In this document: positions 1 to 6,698 of the stretch, in pieces | How the letters are laid out: each line of letters opens with the position of its first letter | Position numbering within the stretch: the stretch's first letter is position 1 | DNA from: Bacillota bacterium | GTDB taxonomy: Bacteria > Bacillota_I > Bacilli_A > Acholeplasmatales > Acholeplasmataceae | NCBI GenBank assembly: GCA_023431045.1 | Contig: JAEYXZ010000023.1 | Span: forward strand, 1-9,566 | Length of the DNA stretch: 9,566 nt | Direction of reading: 5' to 3' | The notes under the pieces: generated by a model | Told to the model about the DNA's origin: nothing | Databases searched by the model: none | The model's input: the letters and a program-made list of their open reading frames with translations, nothing else | Position numbers and translations under genes: made by a program

Positions 1-15
1 CCTCTCGGTGTTTTC

Positions 16-276
16 TTATAAAGAGTTGACTAAGGCTGCAAGATTTGCCTTATGACGAGCCACGTAATGCTTGTGGAACATACCCTTAGATTGACCTTTA
101 TCTAGTTTCTTGTGAGCAAATGCTAAATTTACTAACGCTTTTTCTTTATCTTTCGCTGCAACTGCTGATTCGACTGCTTTAATTGCCGTCTTAACGGATG
201 ATTTAAAAGCAACATTATGCTGATGACGTTTTTCATTAGTTACGTTACGTTTGATTTGGGATTTGATATTAGCCAC
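16..276 (-). CDS. rpsT: 30S ribosomal protein S20
   Basis: Encodes an 86-residue S20, a primary 16S rRNA-binding protein of the small subunit. The length matches the family (about 85-90 aa). The protein begins (V/M)ANIKSQIKRN, the conserved S20 N-terminus, followed by the Lys/Arg- and Ala-rich helical body (TAIKAVESAV, HKKLDKGQ) and the KGMFHKHYVARHKANLA segment typical of the C-terminal half. An upstream in-frame GTG at 298-300 would add eight residues, but the strong ribosome-binding site lies inside that extension, so I start at the GTG at 274-276. The gene is single, minus-strand and divergent from pgsA, with its own promoter. Its start is non-AUG, as is that of E. coli rpsT (UUG), where the weak start is part of S20 autoregulation; whether that applies here is inference. 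Identity is very secure. Confidence 0.97.
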   Translation of the reverse strand: MANIKSQIKRNVTNEKRHQHNVAFKSSVKTAIKAVESAVAAKDKEKALVNLAFAHKKLDKGQSKGMFHKHYVARHKANLAALVNSL

Positions 277-280
277 AAAA

Positions 281-289
281 TCACCTCCT
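281..289 (-). promoter_or_regulatory. Ribosome-binding site of rpsT
   Basis: On the minus strand the sequence reads AGGAGGTGA, a nine-base match to the usual 3' end of 16S rRNA. The AGGAGG core lies 7 nt before the GTG start codon. It decides the start: any longer rpsT frame would run through this site. Confidence 0.9.
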
Positions 290-305
290 GATTTTCGCAC
301 AATTC

Positions 306-334
306 ATTTTATCAAATAAGCAGAGATAATGCAA
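306..334 (-). promoter_or_regulatory. Promoter of rpsT
   Basis: On the minus strand, TTGCAT (329-334) is followed after exactly 17 bp by TAAAAT (306-311), a sigma-70/SigA-type -35/-10 pair. The -10 matches five of six consensus bases; the -35 keeps only the TTG. Transcription would begin near position 299, giving a leader of about 20-25 nt that carries the strong Shine-Dalgarno. Its -35 overlaps where the -35 of the divergent pgsA promoter would fall. Confidence 0.65.
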
Positions 335-352
335 TAAGAATCGTCCGATTTA

Positions 353-361
353 TGGTAAAAT
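353..361 (+). promoter_or_regulatory. Extended -10 promoter of pgsA
   Basis: TGG-TAAAAT (353-361) has the TGn extension and five of six -10 bases. The expected -35 position (about 333-338) has no good match, which an extended -10 can compensate. Initiation near 368 would leave a leader of only about 14 nt. The element covers the upstream in-frame ATG at 352-354, so that ATG cannot serve a transcript starting here. Confidence 0.5.
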
Positions 362-370
362 TAGATAGAT

Positions 371-374
371 GGAG
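371..374 (+). promoter_or_regulatory. Ribosome-binding site of pgsA
   Basis: GGAG, 7 nt before the ATG at 382. It is modest, but it is the only plausible site, and it supports the internal ATG over the ATG at 352, which has no purine-rich site in front of it. Confidence 0.6.
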
Positions 375-381
375 TAGAGAT

Positions 382-969
382 ATGACAACAGCCAATAAAA
401 TAACAATCAGTCGCGTCATTTTAATCCCAATTATGATCATCGTATTGTATATAGACACATTAAAAATTCCGACCGACTTTTTAGCAATGAATGTTCAACA
501 AATCATTTTTGCAGCACTCTTTGTTGTTGCATCATTTACTGACTTTCTTGATGGGTATATTGCAAGAAAATATAACCAAATCACAACATTCGGTAAGTTT
601 TTAGATCCAATTGCAGATAAAGTCTTAGTTGTTGCTGCACTGTTATACTTAATGATTCAAATGCCTAATAGAGTTGCACTATGGACCGTCATGATTGTCA
701 TTGTAAGAGAATTTATGGTCACAGGTGTTAGATTATTAGCCGTCGAAAAACAAATTGTTATAGCAGCCTCAAAATGGGGTAAATATAAAACATTTTCTAC
801 CATGATTGCAATTATTATATTCCTATTCAATGATTTTGGATTAGTCACAATTAATCCAGGATTTGAGTGGTTGGGGAATTCAATTTATTATCTCGCAATC
901 TTCTTTACGATATTTTCTGGATTTGATTACTTATGGAAAAACCGCAGTATTGTCTTAGAATCAATGTAA
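382..969 (+). CDS. pgsA: CDP-diacylglycerol--glycerol-3-phosphate 3-phosphatidyltransferase
   Basis: Integral membrane enzyme that transfers a phosphatidyl group from CDP-diacylglycerol to sn-glycerol-3-phosphate, giving phosphatidylglycerophosphate and CMP, the committed step to phosphatidylglycerol and cardiolipin. The 195-residue product carries the complete CDP-alcohol phosphotransferase motif D-x2-D-G-x2-A-R-x8-G-x3-D-x3-D: Asp54, Asp57, Gly58, Ala61, Arg62, Gly71, Asp75, Asp79. The N-terminal NKITISR and the central REFMVTGVRLLA are typical of PgsA rather than other family members. About six hydrophobic segments are visible (near 11-24, 41-55, 80-93, 99-110, 138-152, 168-183). I start at the ATG at 382: GGAG lies 7 nt upstream (371-374), the protein then begins like other PgsA proteins, and the ATG at 352 lies inside the promoter. 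recA follows after 54 nt with no terminator, so the two are probably co-transcribed. Confidence 0.93.
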   Translation: MTTANKITISRVILIPIMIIVLYIDTLKIPTDFLAMNVQQIIFAALFVVASFTDFLDGYIARKYNQITTFGKFLDPIADKVLVVAALLYLMIQMPNRVALWTVMIVIVREFMVTGVRLLAVEKQIVIAASKWGKYKTFSTMIAIIIFLFNDFGLVTINPGFEWLGNSIYYLAIFFTIFSGFDYLWKNRSIVLESM

Positions 970-1023
970 TAAAAGAAATAACAAACAACATTGTCTATTA
1001 TGTATCAGGAGGAATAAATATTA

Positions 1024-2016
1024 ATGAGTGACAATAAACAACAAGCTTTAGAACAAGCAATAAAACAAATAGAAAAACAATTCGGTAAAGGTTCCATAAT
1101 GAAGTTAGGCGATGAAGCCGATCATTCATTAGATGTTATCCCTTCCGGTTCAATCGCACTTGATATCGCACTTGGTATCGGTGGTTATCCTCGTGGACGT
1201 ATTATTGAAGTTTATGGACCTGAATCATCTGGGAAGACAACTTTGACATTACATGCAATGGCATCTGCTCAAAAAAATGGTGGTACGGTTGCGTTTATTG
1301 ATGCTGAGCATGCACTTGATCCTACCTATGCTAAAGCACTCGGTGTTGATATTCAAAATCTTGTCTTATCACAACCTGATACAGGAGAACAAGCACTTGA
1401 TATTGCAGAAGCACTGATTAAGAGTGGTTCAATTGATATGATCGTTGTTGACTCCGTTGCAGCTTTAGTACCAGAACAAGAAATTAATGGCGATATGTCT
1501 GCTAATTTCGTTGGACTTCAAGCACGGATGATGAGCCAAGCGATGCGTAAACTATCTGGCGTCATTAGTAAAACGAATGTTGTTGCAATCTTCATCAACC
1601 AAATTCGTGAAAAAGTTGGTGTTATGTTTGGCAATCCAGAAACCACACCCGGTGGACGGGCGCTTAAATTCTTCTCATCTGTTCGTCTTGAAATCAGAAG
1701 AGCAGAAGCAATTAAGATTGGTAATGACTTAGCGGGCATTCGTTCGAATGTAAAAGTTGTTAAATCAAAGGTTGCACCACCACTTAAATCAGCTGGTGTT
1801 GATATTATCTATGGAACAGGTATTTCCAGAAGTGGTGAAATTCTTGATCTAGCTACCGACATCGATTTAGTCAATAAGAGTGGTGCGTGGTATAATATCG
1901 GAGATGAAAAACTCGGTCAAGGACGTGAAAATGCGAGAATTTATCTTGAAGCACATCCTGAAATCCTTGATGATTTAGAAGCGAAAATTTTAAAACACTA
2001 CAAGATTAAAAAATAA
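1024..2016 (+). CDS. recA: Recombinase RecA
   Basis: DNA-dependent ATPase that forms filaments on single-stranded DNA for homologous recombination and repair. All hallmarks are present in 330 residues: an N-terminal oligomerisation helix (about 1-33), Walker A GPESSGKT (65-72), catalytic Glu95 in [10 protein letters not shown], Walker B MIVVDS (139-144), the L1 region around [14 protein letters not shown] (151-164), and the L2 DNA-binding loop [20 protein letters not shown] (192-211). The small C-terminal domain follows, with [20 protein letters not shown] at about 247-266. Family proteins usually have 340-360 residues; this one stops at HYKIKK and lacks the acidic tail. AGGAGG (1007-1012) lies 11 nt before the ATG, slightly long. 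No LexA-type box or clear promoter is seen in the 54 nt after pgsA, so read-through from pgsA is likely. An intrinsic terminator follows. Confidence 0.98.
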   Translation: MSDNKQQALEQAIKQIEKQFGKGSIMKLGDEADHSLDVIPSGSIALDIALGIGGYPRGRIIEVYGPESSGKTTLTLHAMASAQKNGGTVAFIDAEHALDPTYAKALGVDIQNLVLSQPDTGEQALDIAEALIKSGSIDMIVVDSVAALVPEQEINGDMSANFVGLQARMMSQAMRKLSGVISKTNVVAIFINQIREKVGVMFGNPETTPGGRALKFFSSVRLEIRRAEAIKIGNDLAGIRSNVKVVKSKVAPPLKSAGVDIIYGTGISRSGEILDLATDIDLVNKSGAWYNIGDEKLGQGRENARIYLEAHPEILDDLEAKILKHYKIKK

Positions 2017-2032
2017 CACATAATTGATTGAT

Positions 2033-2058
2033 AAAGGTGATTTGATATCACCTTTTTT
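2033..2058 (+). terminator. Intrinsic terminator after recA
   Basis: AAAGGTGAT (2033-2041) pairs perfectly with ATCACCTTT (2047-2055) around a 5-nt loop, and a run of six T ends at 2058. It ends the pgsA-recA transcript 16 nt after the recA stop codon. Confidence 0.9.
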
Positions 2059-2071
2059 GTTGTATTAACGG

Positions 2072-2077
2072 TATAAT
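2072..2077 (+). promoter_or_regulatory. -10 element of the ABC exporter operon
   Basis: A perfect TATAAT lies 37 nt before the first ABC gene and just after the recA terminator. No acceptable -35 lies 16-18 bp upstream; that region is the terminator hairpin itself. TTGATA at 2042-2047 resembles a -35 but is 24 bp away, too far. The position makes sense for a new transcription unit; strength and the -35 are uncertain. Confidence 0.5.
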
Positions 2078-2114
2078 AAAAGTGAACGAATGAATATAAA
2101 CTTTTGAGGTTGTC

Positions 2115-3848
2115 ATGATTAATATATTAAAGAAAATTAAGTGGTTTATTAAACAGGAATGGAAAGCATACACCTTGATGTTTATCTTTTTAATGTTAAT
2201 TGCGATTCTATCATTAACACCAGCCTATATCTTAGGACTTGCAATTGATGTTATCGTGAATGAGTCTCTTTCTTGGGATTTACTTTATTTAATTGTCGGT
2301 GGATTAATCTTTATTCCCTTACTAAGATATACCTCATCTTTTATTTATAACTATACGATTGCAAAAACCTCTCAAAAACTAGCTTATCAATTTCGTAAGA
2401 ATTACTTATCACATCTTTTTGAAATGGATGCAGAGTTTTATGAGAAGTACCAAAAAGGTGATTTAATTTCAAGAGTTACTGCAGATCTTGATTCGATTAC
2501 TATTGCCGCAACTTCCATGCTTGAAGGTATTTTCTTTAATGTGGGAATGATTATTTTTGCAACTCTCGTGATGAGTTTGACCATTTCATGGCAACTAACC
2601 TTAATCTCCGTGACCGTCATGCCGATTGGTTTAACCATTTTAAATATCATACGAATGAAGAAACGCGAATATGTTAAAAAACATCGTGTTATTTATGCTG
2701 CAATGACAGAAAAGATTTTAGAATCTGTTGAAGGACAAAAAACAATTAGAGCTTATGTCCAAGAAGAAAATGATCTTAAAGAACAACAAAAAGCAATTAA
2801 TAATGATATTGAGTCCTGGCGTTATATCGTCAACTATGAAAATAGACTCAATCCAATGTTTGAAATGGTTTATGGTATTGCCTACATTCTAGCTTTTGTA
2901 TTCGGCACCATTTTCATCATGCAACAACAAATAACCGTTGGACAACTGGTTACCTTTATTTCTTATGTAGGTATTTTATATGGACCGATTATTTCAATAT
3001 CAGGTGTTTTCCAACAAATCAATAATGCAACCATCGCAGTTGATCGTTATGATGAGATTATGAAACAAAAACCGATTGTTGAAGATACGGTTGATTCAAA
3101 ACCGATTCAAAGCTTCGAAAAGATTGAATATAAAGATGTCACTTTTAAATTCCCATTTGATCAACAACCAACCATCAACGGTATTGATTTAGTCATTAAA
3201 AAAGGGCAGACAATTGGCGTTGTAGGACCGACCGGTGCGGGTAAATCAACCCTTATTCGACAACTCTTAAGAGAGTTTAATGTCACATCAGGTGATATTC
3301 TAATTGATGATAAGAGTATCAAAAAGTACAAAATCCAAAATATCAGAAAAATGGTTGGATACGTTCCACAATCTCACATGTTGTTTAGACGTGGTGTTGA
3401 TGATAATATCATGATTGGAAATCCACAAGCATCCCTTGATGACTTAACCAAAGCCATCAAAATTGCTGATTTCCAAAAGGATCTTTATTATTTATCTGAA
3501 GGTATCCACACGAAGGTTGGAGAAGGTGGAGCAACGCTATCTGGTGGACAAAAACAACGTCTATCGATTGCAAGAGCACTCATTAAAGATCCAGAAATAT
3601 TGATTCTTGATGACTCACTCTCAGCCGTTGATGCTCACACTGAAGAAAACATTATTGACATGTTAAAACGATTTAGACAAAACAAGACGAACATCATCAT
3701 CGCTCATCGCTTTTCTGCCATTAGAGAAGCGGATTTAATCATCGTAATGGAACATGGGCGTATCACACAGCGTGGAACTCATGAAGAGTTAACAAGACAA
3801 GATGGTTGGTATAAAGAACAATATATCCAACAGATGACGATGAAGTGA
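2115..3848 (+). CDS. Heterodimeric ABC exporter subunit, BmrC/YheI-like (degenerate catalytic site)
   Basis: A 577-residue half-transporter: a type IV (B-family) transmembrane domain of six helices (about 1-305), then a nucleotide-binding domain (about 335-577). Visible motifs are Walker A GPTGAGKST (371-379), Q-loop Gln419, signature LSGGQ (475-479), Walker B ILILD (495-499), D-loop SAVD (503-506) and H-loop His531. The catalytic Glu after Walker B is replaced by Asp500, the hallmark of the degenerate-site partner in heterodimers such as BmrC of BmrCD, TM287 and LmrC. Its consensus signature would complete the active ATP site of the partner encoded next. GAGG (2106-2109) lies 5 nt before the ATG. 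The stop is TGA, overlapping the Shine-Dalgarno of the next gene, with 10 nt between the frames, so translation is probably coupled. The length matches BmrC/YheI (about 585). Substrate is unknown; multidrug or lipid export is inferred from the family. Confidence 0.92.
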   Translation: MINILKKIKWFIKQEWKAYTLMFIFLMLIAILSLTPAYILGLAIDVIVNESLSWDLLYLIVGGLIFIPLLRYTSSFIYNYTIAKTSQKLAYQFRKNYLSHLFEMDAEFYEKYQKGDLISRVTADLDSITIAATSMLEGIFFNVGMIIFATLVMSLTISWQLTLISVTVMPIGLTILNIIRMKKREYVKKHRVIYAAMTEKILESVEGQKTIRAYVQEENDLKEQQKAINNDIESWRYIVNYENRLNPMFEMVYGIAYILAFVFGTIFIMQQQITVGQLVTFISYVGILYGPIISISGVFQQINNATIAVDRYDEIMKQKPIVEDTVDSKPIQSFEKIEYKDVTFKFPFDQQPTINGIDLVIKKGQTIGVVGPTGAGKSTLIRQLLREFNVTSGDILIDDKSIKKYKIQNIRKMVGYVPQSHMLFRRGVDDNIMIGNPQASLDDLTKAIKIADFQKDLYYLSEGIHTKVGEGGATLSGGQKQRLSIARALIKDPEILILDDSLSAVDAHTEENIIDMLKRFRQNKTNIIIAHRFSAIREADLIIVMEHGRITQRGTHEELTRQDGWYKEQYIQQMTMK

Positions 3849-3858
3849 GGATCAGCAA

Positions 3859-5859
3859 ATGAAATCAATCAAAAAAGTATGGCGTTATATTAGACGTTAT
3901 AAGAAACTACTCACCATTTCAATCATTTGTATGATTATTGTTCAATCACTTGGATTGGTTGCACCATTAATTGTTAAATCGATTCTTGATGATCAATTGG
4001 TAGGTATCACTAGACCGTGGTATGAGACAACCAATCAAGATGGTGTTTTATATGATGGTAAATATTATACTCAAAATGAAGTTAATAACGATGTGTTAAC
4101 AGTTATCATTTATCAAGGTTCATATTATGTTGTTTTAGAACCAGTTGCACTTGGCCAACAAATAATTGATGGAAATGAGCTCACTGTCAAAAACATTGAT
4201 GGTGAATCCTTTACCTACACCGTAACTAAACTTAACGGTGATGATGTGATGAAGTTTTATACCCCATTCATCCAACCAGTCACAATCTTACTAATTTTAT
4301 TATTCGTGAGATTTGTCTTACAAATTATCTTCACATATATCCAAAGAATTTCAACAGCATACATCACCGTTAATGTCGTTAGAGATGCAAGAACTGATGC
4401 AGTAACCGCGCTTCAAAGAATGCCTATGACATACTTTGAAACTGAACCTGCAGGAAAGGTTGCAAATCGAATTATTACCGATGTGAACGGAATGATTAAC
4501 TTATTCTCGACTTTGATGAACCTATTATTAAATGCCAGTTTAGCAGTTATATTTGCTTATATCGGAATGTTTTATCTTGATGCAAGATTAGCGTTTATGA
4601 CATTTATTGCATTTCCAATAATTTACTTCTGGTTGAAATTCTTCGTTAGACACTTAAATCTAATCGCCGAAAAAGTATCAGAATCAGCGTCAATGATTAC
4701 CGCTAAATTAAATGAAATTATCAATGGAGTAAATATTTTACAAATCTTTAACTATCAAAAAGAAACTGAAAAGGAATTCCATGTTATCTCTGATGAATTT
4801 AGAAGAGAACAACTAAAGGAACAAAGACTTCATCTTAGTATTGGGTGGAATATGATTCGTTTAGTCGGTTTCTTAGTAACAGCATTTATCATTCTATATT
4901 TTGGTTACCAAAGTCTTACTGTGAGTGGGTTTGTTATTACAGCAGGGGTGATTTATGCATATAATGATTATCTATCGCGTTTAATCGAACCAGTCTCAAC
5001 TTTATTTAGAGATATCGGTAATCTTCAAATGGCACTTGTTAGAACAGAAAGAATCTTCAAGATCATTGATGCAGAGCAAGAAGATGGTAGTTTTGATTTA
5101 TTACCACGTTTTGAAGGACATGTAAGTTTTGATAATGTTTGGTTCTCATATAAGAAAGATAAACCAGTATTACTAGGGGTGAATCTAGATATACCAAAGG
5201 GAAGTATGGTTGGTATTGTTGGACATACAGGTAGTGGTAAAACTACCTTAATGAGTTTATTATTAAGATTCTATGACTTTAAGGATTATGATTTAGGACG
5301 TATTTATGTTGATGGTATTGATATAACAACTTATTCCAAGCGTTCATATCGTAAACATATTGGAATTATTCTCCAAGATCCGATGATTTATAAAGGGACC
5401 ATTGCCAGTAATGTGCGATTCGGAAGTGAAGCAACCGATCAAGAGATTGAAGCAGTATTACGTGAAATTGGCGGTGGACCGATGATTGATAAACTACCAA
5501 ATGGTATTCATCACGAAGTTTTTAGAGGTGGTGGAAATCTCTCCGTTGGTGAAAAACAACTCATTAGTTTCGCACGGGTTGTTGTTCATGATCCTGCGAT
5601 CTTAATTATGGATGAAGCAACTGCCAATATAGATACAGAAACAGAACTATTAATTCAAAATGCTCTTGCAAAAGTTAAAACAGGACGAACAACCATTGTT
5701 ATTGCGCACCGTTTATCAACCATTAAACACGCCAATAAGATTGTCGTTCTAGAAAATGGTGTCAAGGTCGAAGAAGGAACCCATGATGAATTAATTGAGC
5801 ATAATAATCAATATGCTGCAATCTATCGCTCACAAATTAAAATGATTCGCGAAAATTAA
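3859..5859 (+). CDS. Heterodimeric ABC exporter subunit, BmrD/YheH-like (active catalytic site, extracellular insert)
   Basis: A 666-residue half-transporter and partner of the preceding gene. The first membrane helix (about 17-40) is followed by an unusually long polar segment (about 46-132) before the second (about 137-160), expected outside the cell; the remaining helices extend to about 370. The nucleotide-binding domain (about 415-660) has Walker A GHTGSGKT (455-462), Q-loop Gln506, Walker B ILIMD (581-585) with the canonical catalytic Glu586, D-loop ANID (589-592) and H-loop His617. The signature is degenerate: LSVGE (561-565) instead of LSGGQ. This complements the partner's defect: Glu586 with the partner's LSGGQ makes the consensus site, and Asp500 with this LSVGE makes the degenerate one. 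Length and the long first loop fit BmrD/YheH (about 673 aa). The ribosome-binding site GAGGA (3847-3851) overlaps the upstream TGA stop. A bidirectional terminator follows. Confidence 0.92.
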   Translation: MKSIKKVWRYIRRYKKLLTISIICMIIVQSLGLVAPLIVKSILDDQLVGITRPWYETTNQDGVLYDGKYYTQNEVNNDVLTVIIYQGSYYVVLEPVALGQQIIDGNELTVKNIDGESFTYTVTKLNGDDVMKFYTPFIQPVTILLILLFVRFVLQIIFTYIQRISTAYITVNVVRDARTDAVTALQRMPMTYFETEPAGKVANRIITDVNGMINLFSTLMNLLLNASLAVIFAYIGMFYLDARLAFMTFIAFPIIYFWLKFFVRHLNLIAEKVSESASMITAKLNEIINGVNILQIFNYQKETEKEFHVISDEFRREQLKEQRLHLSIGWNMIRLVGFLVTAFIILYFGYQSLTVSGFVITAGVIYAYNDYLSRLIEPVSTLFRDIGNLQMALVRTERIFKIIDAEQEDGSFDLLPRFEGHVSFDNVWFSYKKDKPVLLGVNLDIPKGSMVGIVGHTGSGKTTLMSLLLRFYDFKDYDLGRIYVDGIDITTYSKRSYRKHIGIILQDPMIYKGTIASNVRFGSEATDQEIEAVLREIGGGPMIDKLPNGIHHEVFRGGGNLSVGEKQLISFARVVVHDPAILIMDEATANIDTETELLIQNALAKVKTGRTTIVIAHRLSTIKHANKIVVLENGVKVEEGTHDELIEHNNQYAAIYRSQIKMIREN

Positions 5860-5870
5860 GATAAAAGAAA

Positions 5871-5904
5871 AGCATCTCACGATTTGGTGAGATGCTCTTT
5901 TATT
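5871..5904. terminator. Bidirectional terminator between the ABC operon and the orphan gene
   Basis: AGCATCTCAC (5871-5880) pairs perfectly with GTGAGATGCT (5887-5896) around a 6-nt loop. On the plus strand it is followed by CTTTTATT (5897-5904); on the minus strand by TTTTCTTTTAT. It therefore serves both converging genes. The TAA of the minus-strand gene (5900-5902) lies in the plus-strand T tract. Confidence 0.9.
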
Positions 5905-6562
5905 CTTCTGCTGGTAGATCTTGAATTGGCGTAATGCCTAATAGTGAAGCCATGAAATAAGCTGTTTTTTGTTCACTACCACCCATACCAAAACTTGATG
6001 AATAGGTCACTTTAACATAAAGATCAGGACTTTCTACAGTAACAAACCATAACGGTGATTGTGGTAAAACTGTGTCGTAAGTGATTTCTCTAGAAGTATT
6101 TGGATAAGTTTTTGTTGGAGCAAAGGATACTGGTAGGGACTTTCCGTTAATCCATTGTGTCTGTAGAACAAATGTCACATTCACACCAGTGATATCATTA
6201 CCACGTTTGGATTCCCACTTCGTAAAGAACTTATAGTATCCATGCGTATCAACATATTCTCTAACGAGGATGTCGTCAAGTTTGATGTAAATAATTAAAT
6301 CTGAGTTTTCCATCTTGATCACTTGATGATTCGTTTCGTCTTCCGTAATCAATGTTGATGGTTCAAATTCAGACACAAATTCTTGTTGTTCAGCATTTGG
6401 TAATGCAAAATTGACTTCCTTATATTTTAAGTAATCACCAATATATAGTGCTGCAACAAAAGCAATTGGAATTACGATGATGAATGTAAATAGAATAATA
6501 ACTAATCGATATTTTAGTAACCAAGCTCCAAATGATGATCGAGGTTCGTGTTTTGGTATCAT
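5900..6562 (-). CDS. Conserved-looking single-pass membrane protein of unknown function
   Basis: I do not recognise this 220-residue protein. It has a short N-terminus with basic residues (KYR at 17-19), one strong hydrophobic segment (about 19-41) without a lipobox or signal-peptidase site, and a soluble region of about 175 residues (45-220). That region is rich in Val, Thr, Tyr and alternating polar/apolar stretches (for example DLIIYIKLDD, LWFVTVESPDLYVKVTY), suggesting mostly beta structure. There is no cysteine in the whole protein, and the end is acidic (DLPAEE). The topology is probably a signal anchor with the domain outside the cell; the positive-inside rule supports this. An ATG at 6583 would add seven residues, but GGGAG (6571-6575) lies 8 nt before the ATG at 6562, so I use the latter. 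The gene stands alone: convergent to the ABC operon, divergent from rny. A real gene is supported by its RBS, promoter and shared terminator; no function is proposed. Confidence 0.85.
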   Translation of the reverse strand: MIPKHEPRSSFGAWLLKYRLVIILFTFIIVIPIAFVAALYIGDYLKYKEVNFALPNAEQQEFVSEFEPSTLITEDETNHQVIKMENSDLIIYIKLDDILVREYVDTHGYYKFFTKWESKRGNDITGVNVTFVLQTQWINGKSLPVSFAPTKTYPNTSREITYDTVLPQSPLWFVTVESPDLYVKVTYSSSFGMGGSEQKTAYFMASLLGITPIQDLPAEE

Positions 6563-6570
6563 GATGTAAA

Positions 6571-6575
6571 CTCCC
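6571..6575 (-). promoter_or_regulatory. Ribosome-binding site of the orphan membrane protein
   Basis: GGGAG on the minus strand, 8 nt before the ATG at 6560-6562. The site lies within the seven-codon extension that would begin at 6583, which makes the shorter start more likely. Confidence 0.65.
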
Positions 6576-6598
6576 TTTTTCATAAATCGTCAAAGTCT

Positions 6599-6604
6599 AT
6601 TATA
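6599..6604 (-). promoter_or_regulatory. -10 element of the orphan membrane protein gene
   Basis: A perfect TATAAT on the minus strand, expected to start transcription near 6592. No good -35 is seen at 16-18 bp spacing (the 17-bp position reads GTGTAC). The leader would be about 30 nt to the ATG at 6562, but under 10 nt to the upstream ATG at 6583, again favouring the shorter protein. Confidence 0.5.
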
Positions 6605-6647
6605 CAAGATTACACAAAAAAGTACACTATCTAAAAGATAATTTGCA

Positions 6648-6676
6648 TTGACTATCAAGGGTAAATAACTTATAAT
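6648..6676 (+). promoter_or_regulatory. Main promoter of rny
   Basis: TTGACT (6648-6653) and a perfect TATAAT (6671-6676) separated by exactly 17 bp, the best SigA-type promoter in the window. Transcription from about 6683 would give a leader of about 74 nt before the rny start. Confidence 0.85.
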
Positions 6677-6698
6677 GGGTATTGTATTACATATTGTT

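Noticed and set aside
1..15. Half of a possible rpsT terminator at the left edge (minus strand reads AAAACACC then GAGAGG).
   Set aside because: Only one arm is inside the window; the pairing arm and T tract would lie outside, so it cannot be shown.
352..381. Ten-residue N-terminal extension of PgsA from the ATG at 352.
   Set aside because: The ATG lies in the -10 element, has no ribosome-binding site, and the extension does not resemble PgsA N-termini.
2042..2077. TTGATA (2042-2047) as the -35 of the exporter promoter.
   Set aside because: The spacing to TATAAT is 24 bp, outside the usable range, and the bases are the terminator loop.
2078..2100. GAAC followed by CGAATG after the exporter -10, resembling half of an SOS box.
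   Set aside because: There is no GTTC half-site at the right spacing, so it is not a LexA dyad.
2078..2114. Regulatory leader peptide or attenuator before the ABC genes, like bmrB before bmrCD in Bacillus.
   Set aside because: Only 37 nt separate the -10 from the start codon, too little for a leader peptide and alternative hairpins.
6563..6583. Seven-residue extension of the orphan membrane protein from the ATG at 6583.
   Set aside because: The GGGAG ribosome-binding site is inside the extension, and the mapped -10 would leave under 10 nt of leader.
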